Shown piece after piece: positions 1 to 9,400 of a stretch of DNA of 26,318 nt. A program made the position numbers and the translations under genes. The notes beneath the pieces are model-generated. The model ran no database searches and was not told the DNA's origin. It saw only the letters and a program-made list of their open reading frames with translations. This DNA comes from a virus. The stretch lies in IMG/VR virus record IMGVR_UViG_3300027859_000070, positions 1 through 26,318 of that record; one strand, given 5' to 3'. Each line of letters starts with the position of its first letter. The stretch's first letter is position 1.

Positions 1-32
1 TCATGGTATTCACAATACTTTGTTTTTTAATT

Positions 33-63
33 ATGCTCCTAGGAATGCTCTAGGGGCATTTTT
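33..63 (+). terminator. Rho-independent terminator-like hairpin
   Basis: A 10-bp stem is formed by ATGCTCCTAG (33-42) and CTAGGGGCAT (50-59), with one G-U wobble and a 7-base loop. A short T run (59-63) follows directly. Stem, loop and T run fit an intrinsic terminator for a gene ending to the left of the window. The stem is only moderately GC-rich, so efficiency is uncertain. Confidence 0.6.
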
Positions 64-67
64 ACTG

Positions 68-75
68 TATAGATA
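68..75 (+). promoter_or_regulatory. Possible T4-type late promoter box
   Basis: TATAGATA matches the T4 late -10 element TATAAATA at 7 of 8 positions. It lies 19 bases before the ATG at 95 and just after a terminator-like hairpin, where a new transcript would be expected to start. Two exact NATAAATA boxes elsewhere in the window have nearly the same spacing to a start codon. The single mismatch and the AT-rich background keep confidence low. Confidence 0.35.
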
Positions 76-94
76 TATTAACTGATTATTTTAT

Positions 95-778
95 ATGGCA
101 GCTCTTATTTGTAACCTCCCCTCGGTTGAAGTCTGGGTTCGTAAAGAATATCTAACGGATCATCAATCTGGACATGGAGAATTTGTAAAAGGTGTCTGGG
201 TATCATGTAAATCGATTCCTGGACGTACTTTTTACTTTGAGACCTATCTACCAGAGTATGCGGCACTGTATGATAAATTGCCCATCAGCGCGTTTGTAAG
301 CGCCCCTGAGACGCCTTCACCTGATATGGACCTACCTAACCTACAATTCTGGAATTGCATGGATTACGGCGTCGTATCCATTACAAAGCAATTTATTGGT
401 TCTATGGACTATGAACTGTATACACGCGACTTTGGTCATCAAAAAGGAACTTATATCTGTACAATAGATAACTATCATCAGGATCCTGAGGTGGTTGACT
501 ATGCAACAAGTGAAAATCCAGCTGAACACAAGTCACATAACTTGATTGAACTGGAAAATGGTCAATATGCACTGTATCCTAATAACAGAATGCGTATCTA
601 TGACAACAGTTTAACTCCGGTTGAACCAAAAATGCCAGATTTTAAGGTTTCAACTCAATATTATCAAGTTGAAAATGGTTTTGAGCGACTCGGAATGGGT
701 CGTGAGGACGAATATTTCTGGAAAACAGCAAAAGAACGCGAAAATCTATCAAAGGAAGAAGAAAATGTCCCCGAATAA
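95..778 (+). CDS. Conserved cyanophage protein of unknown function, 227 aa
   Basis: I do not recognise a named family. The overall look and the position just ahead of gp25 suggest a conserved hypothetical of T4-like cyanophages. It is a soluble protein with no signal peptide or membrane segment, and is rich in aromatic residues. Recognisable stretches are VEVWVRKEYL and KSIPGRTFYFETYLPEYA in the N-terminal third, and LQFWNCMDYGVV near residues 83-94. The C-terminal tail (about 205-227) is strongly charged and ends in a run of Glu and Lys. The ATG at 95 is the first in frame and has no clear Shine-Dalgarno sequence. The next gene overlaps its end by 14 bases, so the two are probably translationally coupled. 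It does not resemble T4 gp53 as I remember that sequence. A virion or assembly role is inferred only from its neighbours. Confidence 0.8.
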   Translation: MAALICNLPSVEVWVRKEYLTDHQSGHGEFVKGVWVSCKSIPGRTFYFETYLPEYAALYDKLPISAFVSAPETPSPDMDLPNLQFWNCMDYGVVSITKQFIGSMDYELYTRDFGHQKGTYICTIDNYHQDPEVVDYATSENPAEHKSHNLIELENGQYALYPNNRMRIYDNSLTPVEPKMPDFKVSTQYYQVENGFERLGMGREDEYFWKTAKERENLSKEEENVPE

Positions 779-926
779 TGATTTTTTAGACAATTTAGCT
801 AACGATCAGTACCAAAAAATGCTTCGTGAGATTGCTAACGACAAAATTACCCCTAAAAAGACCGATAAAATTAAAGAAAGTGAATTATTTGACCCGGAGA
901 GTGATCCAGAACCACTTTTTGGTTGA
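765..926 (+). CDS. Small acidic hypothetical protein, 53 aa
   Basis: The reading frame is open from 621, but the start at 765 is preferred. An AGGA-type ribosome site lies at 753-756, 8 bases ahead, and this start gives a 14-base overlap with the upstream gene rather than about 158. The product begins MSPNNDFLDNLAND and is highly charged. It has a probable N-terminal helix (residues 5-25), a Lys-rich middle, and an acidic tail ending in DPEPLFG. No family is recognised. The stop codon overlaps a late-promoter-like box that precedes gp25. The short acidic form with a hydrophobic end could suit a small binding partner, but nothing in the sequence shows which one. Confidence 0.6.
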   Translation: MSPNNDFLDNLANDQYQKMLREIANDKITPKKTDKIKESELFDPESDPEPLFG

Positions 927-932
927 TAAATA
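925..932 (+). promoter_or_regulatory. T4-type late promoter box upstream of gp25
   Basis: GATAAATA is an exact match to NATAAATA, the late -10 motif of T4-like phages, which is read by gp55-modified RNA polymerase. It lies in the short gap after the 53-aa gene, with 21 bases between the box and the GTG start of gp25. Transcription would begin inside the gap and drive the baseplate wedge genes. Confidence 0.5.
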
Positions 933-953
933 ATACATAATCGCAGGATTCTT

Positions 954-1355
954 GTGCCTTTAGAGAGGGTAAGTCAGGGTTTTAAGGATATTAGTATGAC
1001 TTTTCAGAGAAATCCTCTGACTAGTGATCTTATTGTCCTTAAAAATGAAAATGCAATTGCCCGATCTATAAGAAATATTGTATTTACGATACCTGGTGAG
1101 AAATTTTTTGATGAAACATTTGGATCTAATATTAATAGGTCACTTTTTGATAATATTGACGAAATATCGGCAATAGTCATTAAAGATCAAATTACAGAAT
1201 CTATTCAGAGGTTTGAACCGAGAGTTAGATTGGACAAAGTAAGGATCCTTCCAGACTTTGATAACAATAGTTTCGATGCAATAATCACTTATGAGATTAT
1301 TGGTGCTGATATACCCCCACAAGAATTACAATTCGTCTTGCAGCAAACTAGGTAA
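954..1355 (+). CDS. 25: Baseplate wedge subunit gp25 (T4 gp25-like)
   Basis: This is a small baseplate wedge protein of the gp25/lysozyme-like family, which in T4 forms part of the wedge core next to the sheath. The 133-aa length is almost the same as T4 gp25 (132 aa). The family signature is visible: an N-terminal segment with NPLTSDL and INRSLFDN-type strands and helices, then QRFEPRVRLDKV with the conserved EPR triplet at residues 88-90, followed by beta strands. Despite its family name the protein is structural, and no catalytic pair is evident. The start is GTG at 954, supported by AGGA at 945-948. It is followed after three bases by gp6, as expected for wedge genes expressed together. 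In T4 gene 25 lies away from genes 6-8, whereas here they are adjacent. Confidence 0.92.
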   Translation: MPLERVSQGFKDISMTFQRNPLTSDLIVLKNENAIARSIRNIVFTIPGEKFFDETFGSNINRSLFDNIDEISAIVIKDQITESIQRFEPRVRLDKVRILPDFDNNSFDAIITYEIIGADIPPQELQFVLQQTR

Positions 1356-1358
1356 ACG

Positions 1359-3452
1359 ATGCCACTAGCTAATTTTACAAACCTAGACTTTAGTCAGGTA
1401 AAAACCACACTTAGAGAATATCTAAAAGAAAACTCTAATTTTACTGATTATGATTTTGAAGGATCAAATCTTTCAACAATTCTTGATGTTTTGGCATACA
1501 ATACCTATATTACTTCATATAATGCGAACATGGTCGCAAATGAAGTATTCATTGATAGTGCAACATTAAGAGAAAATGTTGTTTCTTTAGCAAGAAATAT
1601 TGGATATCTGCCTAGATCTAGAAAAGCAGCTGCTGCAACGGTTAGTTTTTTCATTGATACGAGTAATATTACACCAGTTCCAAGCACAATCACTTTAAAG
1701 AAAGGTATTGTAGCTACAAGTCAAGGTTCTTTTGGAAGACAATCATATACTTTCTGCATATTAGAGGATATAACAGTTCCTGTTGTTGATAATATTGCAT
1801 CATTTGATGATATATTTGTTTATGAGGGATCTCTTTTAACTTCAAACTTCACTTACAGTGCAAGAACACCAAATCAAAAATTTGTTTTGCAAAATCCAGG
1901 AATTGATACTGATTTAATTACGGTTACAGTAAAACCAAATGAACAATCCTCTAGAAATGTAAAATATAGTCGTCAAGATAGTCTTTTTGATATTGATTCA
2001 AATTCAAAAGTTTATTATCTTCAAGAAGTTGAAGATGAAAGATATCAAGTATTTTTTGGAGATGGAGTTTTTGGTAATAAACTCCAAGATAACAATTTTA
2101 TTACAGTGGACTATATTACATCAAATGGTGATGCTGCAAACGGAGTAGGTCAATTTACGTTTGCAGGTAGATTGGTATATGTAAGAAATTCTCAAGAATA
2201 CACAGTAACTGCTGGTATTTCACTCCTCTCAACTGAAATACCAGCATCTGGAGGAGAAACTATTGAGGGTGTAGAGTCAATTAAGAAATTTGCACCAAGA
2301 ATTTATGCATCTCAGAATAGAGCTTTAACTGCAAATGATTATGAAACAATTATTCCTGCGAAAATTTATCCTGAAACTGAATCAATTTCCGTTTTTGGTG
2401 GTGAAGAGTTAGTCCCTCCACAATATGGAAAGGTTTTTATTAGTATCAAACCTAGATTTGGTGATTTCATTCCAAATTTGATCAAACAGAATATAAAAAA
2501 CAAGTTAAAAAAATATGCAGTTGCAGGAATTGTTCCTGAAATTTTAGATCTTAAGTATTTGTATCTTGAGGTCAATACGAAGATTTACTATAATTCAAAC
2601 CTAGCACCATCAGCGTCCTTTGTTTCAGCAGTTGTTCAAAACAATACAACAAAATATTCAGAGTCTAGTGAACTGAACAAATATGGTGCAAGATTTAAAT
2701 ATAGTAAATTTTTGAAAATGGTAGATGATAGTCATGAGTCAGTGACTTCAAACATCACTACCGTGGCTATGAGAAGAGACCTGAGAGTAGTTTTGGATAC
2801 TTTTGCGGAATATTCGATTGGATTTGGAAATTCTTTCCACATTAAAAGTATGAGTGGATACAATATTAAAACATCTGCATTTAGAGTTGTTGGAATTGAT
2901 CAAAACGTTTATCTATCCGATATTCCCGATACAAATAGAACTACGGGAAGTCTTTTCTTCTTTACACTACCAAGTGTTGGATCTCAATCGCCAACTATTG
3001 TAAGAAGAAATGTTGGCGTTATTAACTATGTTAATGGAACGATTACTCTAAACCCAGTTAATGTTTTAGGCGGAAAATCAAAAGACAATCAACCAATTAT
3101 TGAAATTGAAGTAACTCCAACGTCTAATGATGTTGTCGGATTACAGGATCTTTATTTGCAACTAGATATAAGTAACAGTAACTTTGAAACTGTTATTGAT
3201 GACATAGCATCTGGTTTAGATCCTTCTGCATCAAGTTACACTGTGTCCTCTAGTTATCCAAATGGCAATTTGGTTCGTTCAGGCGGTCCAGATACATCTA
3301 ATATCGCTGGAACATCTACAGGAGGCTCTTCTACAGCAACATCAACAACAGTAGTACAGCAGTCCACTCAGTCTACTGCAACCACTCCACAATCAACTAC
3401 CTCAACTGCCGGTTCATCTGGTGGGTCATCGGGTGGATCTTATTCTTACTAA
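1359..3452 (+). CDS. 6: Baseplate wedge subunit gp6 (Baseplate_J-like)
   Basis: gp6 forms the inner ring of the T4 baseplate by inter-wedge dimerisation and contacts gp7, gp25 and gp53. The 697-aa product has the typical N-terminus: TTLREYLKENSNFTDYDFEG (residues 16-35), then LSTILDVLAYNTYITSYNAN and VANEVFIDSATLRENVVSLA, ending in an IGYLPRSRKAA-type segment. A central part has FGDGVFGNKL and the baseplate-J-like GGETIEGVESIKKFAPR, followed by SQNRALTANDYETI. Residues from about 622 to the end form a low-complexity Ser/Thr/Gly/Gln tail. T4 gp6 is 660 aa, so the extra length lies mainly in this tail. The ATG at 1359 has AGG at 1350-1352 about 6 bases ahead, at the very end of gp25. Assignment to gp6 is strong from sequence and gene order. 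Confidence 0.93.
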   Translation: MPLANFTNLDFSQVKTTLREYLKENSNFTDYDFEGSNLSTILDVLAYNTYITSYNANMVANEVFIDSATLRENVVSLARNIGYLPRSRKAAAATVSFFIDTSNITPVPSTITLKKGIVATSQGSFGRQSYTFCILEDITVPVVDNIASFDDIFVYEGSLLTSNFTYSARTPNQKFVLQNPGIDTDLITVTVKPNEQSSRNVKYSRQDSLFDIDSNSKVYYLQEVEDERYQVFFGDGVFGNKLQDNNFITVDYITSNGDAANGVGQFTFAGRLVYVRNSQEYTVTAGISLLSTEIPASGGETIEGVESIKKFAPRIYASQNRALTANDYETIIPAKIYPETESISVFGGEELVPPQYGKVFISIKPRFGDFIPNLIKQNIKNKLKKYAVAGIVPEILDLKYLYLEVNTKIYYNSNLAPSASFVSAVVQNNTTKYSESSELNKYGARFKYSKFLKMVDDSHESVTSNITTVAMRRDLRVVLDTFAEYSIGFGNSFHIKSMSGYNIKTSAFRVVGIDQNVYLSDIPDTNRTTGSLFFFTLPSVGSQSPTIVRRNVGVINYVNGTITLNPVNVLGGKSKDNQPIIEIEVTPTSNDVVGLQDLYLQLDISNSNFETVIDDIASGLDPSASSYTVSSSYPNGNLVRSGGPDTSNIAGTSTGGSSTATSTTVVQQSTQSTATTPQSTTSTAGSSGGSSGGSYSY
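3222..3449 (+). other. Low-complexity Ser/Thr/Gly/Gln tail of gp6
   Basis: The last 76 residues of gp6 (about 622-697) consist almost wholly of Ser, Thr, Gly, Ala and Gln. They include runs such as TSTGGSSTATSTT and end in GSSGGSSGGSYSY. No globular fold is expected. The DNA shows short imprecise repeats of tca, aca and gga codons. It looks like a flexible linker or tail rather than a domain. Confidence 0.8.
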
Positions 3453-3487
3453 ATTTAATTTAAACACAAAGACGATAAAATCATAAA

Positions 3488-6400
3488 ATGTCAGAAACCA
3501 GAGTTCAGTTTAATAGCATTGTATCTAATCAACTTCCCTCATATGTGAAGGAAGACTTTCCACTCATTTCTGAATTTTTAACACAGTATTATCTTGGGCA
3601 AGAATATCAAGGTGGTCCTATTGATTTAATTCAAAATATTGACAGATATATTAAATTAGATGAAACTACAAATCTATCTGAAACTGTTATTCTGAGTGGA
3701 GATCTTGATTTTGATGCAACAACAATTAATATTGACCCTGGAGAATCTCCAACAGGATCTCAGGGATTTCCAGATTCATATGGTCTTTTGCAGATTAATG
3801 ATGAGTTAATAACATATACTGGAAAAACTGACTTTTCCTTTACTGGTTGTATTAGAGGATTTGTTGGAATAACTTCGTATAGAAGTGAACTCAATAAAGA
3901 AGAAGTTGTATTTAAAGAAAGTGAATCTGATGATCATAAATCTGGATCCACGATTAAAAATTTAAGTTGTTTATTTTTAAAAGAATTTTTAACAAAAACA
4001 AAAACTCAATTTTTACCTGGATTTGAAAATAGAACTTTAAACCCAGAAGTAAATCAAAATTTGTTCATAAAGCAATCAAAAGATTTTTACTTAAGTAAAG
4101 GAACTGATGTATCTTTTGAAATTTTATTTAAAGCTTTATATAATGAAGATATAAAAATTATCAAACCCAGAGATTTTCTAATATCTCCTTCAAATGCAGA
4201 ATACAGAATTACCAATGATTTGGTAGTAGAAACTATTGAGGGAAATCCAGAAAATTTAGAAAATGCAACTTTATATCAAGATCAATATAAATTTGGATCA
4301 AATATAAACAAAGCATACGCACCCGTCACAGACATTGAAAAAATATCTGTTGGTTTTGGTCAAACTTTTTATAAACTTAAATTTGACGGTGGATATAATA
4401 GAGATATTGGTGTAGACGGATCAATATATGGAAAATTTGCTGTAGAACCAACAACAAGAATTATTGGACAAGTTCCTTCTGGGGCAACAACTCTAGATGT
4501 TGACTCTACGGTTGGATTTGGATCTACAGGAGAGCTATATGTTTCCTACAATGATACCACCACAGGAGTAGTATCTTATACTTCAAAATCTTTAACTCAA
4601 TTTTTTGGTGTTAGTAATGTAACTAATACTATTTTAGATGCCACTACTGTTGGTGTTAACACTTTTGCTTATGGAAGATCTAAGTTAGATCAAAATGAAA
4701 TTATTAAAGTTAGAATTAATTCTGTTTTAGGGACTATAAATTTACCATCAAATACAAATAATTTAGAAAAGAGTGGAACAGTTAATATATCAACGCTTGG
4801 TTGTTTTGACAATAGTAAAAGATCACGAAATTGGTTTTATAATATATCCCCAATTTACAAAGTAAGTAAGTTAGAACTAATCGATTCGTCCGATAGTACT
4901 TATCGAGTTACATTAAACGTAACACCTAGATTTAATCCAGGAGATTCTGCTGAATTTGTTTTAAGTGATGGAACAAGAAAAGAAACAAGAATTATTGCAG
5001 TTACTTCATCTAAGAGTTTTAGTGTTAGAGGGCAGGGTGTTCTTGATTTAAATTCAGTATATAAAATTAAAAGAATTATTTTAAAAGGAGTATCAAATAC
5101 ATTTTCAAATATAGACGAGTTTTCCACTGATGTATCCAATGTTTACAATAATGGAACTGACTACTTAGTTGCTTCACCATCAATTCCTCATTATGATTCG
5201 TTACCATTAGATGTTTCTTCTAGAAACATTACTTTCGCTGGAACTTTTGTTGGAGATACATTTAATATATCTCCAGGTAAAGAGCATGGTTTTTACACTG
5301 GAGACGCAATTTATTACTCTGCTGGATTAGTCAGTGAATCTTTTATCAATGACTCTGGAAGTTCCGATACCAGAATAGTTAGAGGAACTGGACTTTTTGC
5401 GGATGGACTTTATTTTGTCAAAAGAGTTGATGGATTTACTTTACAATTTGGAAAAAGTAGAAATGATATCTTAAATTCAAATTTCATATCTCTATCTGAG
5501 GAAACTGCTGTTGTTGATAGTTCGATAAAACCATTTGAATTAAATGGTCAAGATTTAGTATCTCAAAAATTAGTTAGAGAGTTTTCTATTCCAATTAATG
5601 ATGGAACTGTTAGCAAAACAAAACCAGGATCCACTGGTATGTTTGTTAATGGTGTTGAACTATTAAATTACAAATCTAAGGATATTGTCAAATATGGAAA
5701 AATTGAAGATGTTCAAGTTCTTGCTCCTGGAAGAAATATTGACGTTATTAATGTTCCAAATTTAATTGTTAATGATTCTGTCGGAACCGGAGCAACTGGA
5801 TATGCAGCAATATCTGGAGGAGTTAGAGAAATCAGAATCGTAGACCCTGGATTTGATTATGCAGAAACTCCCATATTAACAATTACTGGAGGTAATGGAT
5901 CTAGAGCTCTGGGTCAAGTCAATATGAAATCTATTGTTCATAAAGTAGAATTTTTTGCTGACTTAGTATCAAATCAAGTTATAGTTGGAACTGCAGCAAC
6001 TCAATCTAGGATTGGATTCTCAACATATCATAAGTTTAGAAACGCAGAGCAAATAATTTATAAAACGTCTGATCAGGATGGAGTAAGTGGAATAGTAACT
6101 AACGCATCTTATTTTGTTTCAACAATTGATAACACCACGGTTAGTTTGCATCCAACTCAATCAGATGCAATATCTGGAATTAATACTGTATTTTTATCCT
6201 CTCATGGTATTGGAAAACACTCACTTCAATCAGTAAGTAAAAAATTAGTAGTTGGTTCTATTAATATTGTTGATAATGGATCTGGTTATGAGAATAAAAA
6301 AAGAACTGCTCCTGCATCTTCTGGAATTAACACTGCTTCTGATTCTATCGTAATTAATAATCATGACTATAATTCTGGAGAAAAAGTAAAATACACTTGC

Positions 6401-9400
6401 ACTGGAACAAGTATATCTGGATTGACCACTAATACAGAATATTATGTCACTAAAGTTGATAATAAAACGTTTAAACTATCTCAAGTTGGAGTTGCTTCCG
6501 ATACAGAGTTTTATTATAGAACAAAGCAATATGTCGATCTTACTTCAGTTGGAGTTGGAACTCACATATTTAACTATCCAGAAATAACTGCAACACTAAC
6601 TGGTAAGATTGGTATTTCATCAATTGGATTGGAAACTTTTGAAGCTTCTATTCAACCGATTGTTAGGGGAACAGTAACTTCAGTTCACTTAGAAAATGGT
6701 GGAGTTGGATATGGATCCTCTGAAGTTATTGGTCTAGACCATCAACCACAAATAACATTAGATGCCGGAGTTCAAGCTCAACTTCAACCAATTATTAGTA
6801 ATGGAAGAATTGTTCAAGTTATTGTTTTAAGTCCTGGAAGTAGATATTTCTCAACACCAGATCTTACTATTAATGGCGATGGTATTGGTGCTGTTTTAAC
6901 TGCGGTCATTGAAAATGGATCAATATCAACAGTTAATATAATTGAACCAGGATCGGGATATGATCAAACTTCAACGACTATTAATGTTATTCCTGCGGGT
7001 TCCACACAAATTCTTCCAAAATTCTATGCGAATATTAAATCGTGGAGAGTAAATCTTTATCAAAAGTATTTTCCATACTTTACAAAAGATGATGGTGTCG
7101 TTATCAATGGAAAATATGAACTCCAATATGCTCATCTATATGCTCCAAGAAAACTTAGAGAAACTGTCTACTCTGTAGATCAAGATGGTAATATTTTATA
7201 TGGAGAAAATGATTTAAGGAAAGTCAATAGTATTGAACAACCATCATCTAAACATTCTCCTATCTTAGGATTTGCATATGATGGAAATCCAATTTATGGT
7301 CCATATGCATATCAAACATCAACTGGTGGTGTAATATCTCAGATGAAGTCTGGTTATGAACTTGATATTAAATCTGAAAGACCTCCTACAAGTATTTTCC
7401 CTGAGGGATATTTTGTTGAAGACTATACTCATTATAAAGTCTTAGATCAAACTGTTCTTGATGAAAATAATGGTAGATTCTGCATAACTCCAGATTATCC
7501 TAATGGAACTTATGCATATTTCTTGACAGTTAACGATAAATTTTCTGCAACCTCTGGAGTATTTGAAAAATATAAAGAACCAGTCTTCCCATATGCAATT
7601 GGAGAAAATTATCACTCTATTCCCAATGAATTTAACTTCCAACTCGGATCAAATCAAGATGATTACGATGTTGCGGCAAATGGGTGGAAGAGAAACACAG
7701 AACCGTTTAATCTTATAGAAGATGATTCTGAATATCCATATTTGTACATTCCAAATAAACTAGAACAAACCGCTAAGATTACTGCAGCGACTCCAGGACA
7801 AATATCAAGAATTGGTATTATAACTTCTGGAAGTGAATATAGAGTTGGCGAAACACTGGTCTTTAATAATGAGGAAACTAGAGGAAGCAACTTAACTGCA
7901 AAAATTAGTAAGTTGAAGGGTTTCCCTGTTGATAACATTAGTGTAGCTTCTAGTATATTACAGAACGTTGAATTTTATCCAGGAGAATCCAAAGGCGAGT
8001 ATTTACTTTTCGCAGATAATCCACATAATTTTGAAAACCTAGACATTATCTCAATTTCGGGATTGTCAACAACATCTTCCAAAATTGAAGGGAGTTACAG
8101 TGTAGGCATTCAGACTAATAGATTAAGAATAGCAGGAGTGGGAACCACCGGAGTGGCAATAGGAGCACCTGGTGTTACTGGAATCGTAACTTTCTTTAGA
8201 GTAAGTGGAGATTTGTCTTACCCAAGTATAAGAGAAAATGACGTTCTCTTAGTAGGTGACGAAAAAATAAAGGTATTGAATGTGGATGCCCTATCCTCTA
8301 GAATTAGAGTTTTAAGGGCAGTAGAGGGCACTACAGGCACCTCTCACACGATAGGTAAGTTTATCTATGAAGTACCAAGAAAATTAAAAATTAATGCTGG
8401 ATTTAATACCGATTACAATTATAGTTTAAATAAGCAAATTTATTTTGATCCATCGAGTGCAGTTGGTTTAGGAACAACTGCTGGGGTTGGCATTGGAACA
8501 ACTATTTCTTTTGCAAACCCAGGATCAGGAATTACTCAAGCATTTATTCCAACTAAGAGTATTTTTATTAAAAATCACAACCTTAAGACAGGAGATCAAA
8601 TTACATATTCTCCTGGCACTGGTGGAAATGGTATTATTATTCAAGATGAAACAAACGTCGGAGTAGGAACGACTTTATCCAACGGACAAAATTTATTTGT
8701 TGCAAAAATATCTGATGATTTAATTGGAATTGCCACTATTAGAGTTGGACTTGGAACCACCGGAACGTTTGTTGGCGGAGCTAATGCAGATTCCTCTACA
8801 GTATTCTTTAGAACTGTTGGAACTGGAGATACTCATAGTTTTACAACAAACTATAATGTAATTACAGGAGAAGTTCAAAGAAATAGAGTTACAGTTTCAA
8901 CAGCAGAAACTCATGGTTTGAGTGCTCCTCATAATATTTTTGTGACAGTAAATCCAAAAAATACTGGTATTGTAACTGTTAAGTATAATGATTATAATGG
9001 AAGGGTTGTAATAAATCCAATTGGTTTTGCTACAGCTGGGATTGATACTTCAGTTAATTCGATATCAATATCTTCTCATGGATTTAAAACTGGAGATAAA
9101 ATTATTCATACTTCTTCTGCTCCTGCACAAGGACTAGAGAATGAAAAAATGTATTATATTGTTAAAGTTGATAATAACACATTTAAATTATCAAATACTT
9201 ATTTTGACTCAACTCAACCAAAACCAAATATTGTAGGAATAACAAGTGCTTCGCTTGGAACCATTAATCCAATTAATCCAAATATCAAATTTTTCAAAGA
9301 TTCTACGGTAACATTTGATCTTTCTGATGCTTCCCTTTCATTTACAAGACAGGGAACACAATATTCAGCATTTGAATTTAATCTGTACAGTGATAAAAAC

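Noticed and set aside
6-28. Small hairpin GTATT/AATAC followed by a T-rich stretch
   Set aside because: The stem is only 5 bp and AT-rich. The stronger hairpin at 33-59 explains termination better.
621-764. An earlier start (621) for the 53-aa gene, giving 101 aa
   Set aside because: It would overlap the upstream gene by about 158 bases. The start at 765 has a good AGGA site 8 bases ahead and gives a normal short overlap.
3453-3487. Possible late promoter in the gap before the giant gene (GATAAAAT)
   Set aside because: It deviates from NATAAATA at the last two positions and lies only about 6 bases from the start codon, too close for the -10 box of that gene.
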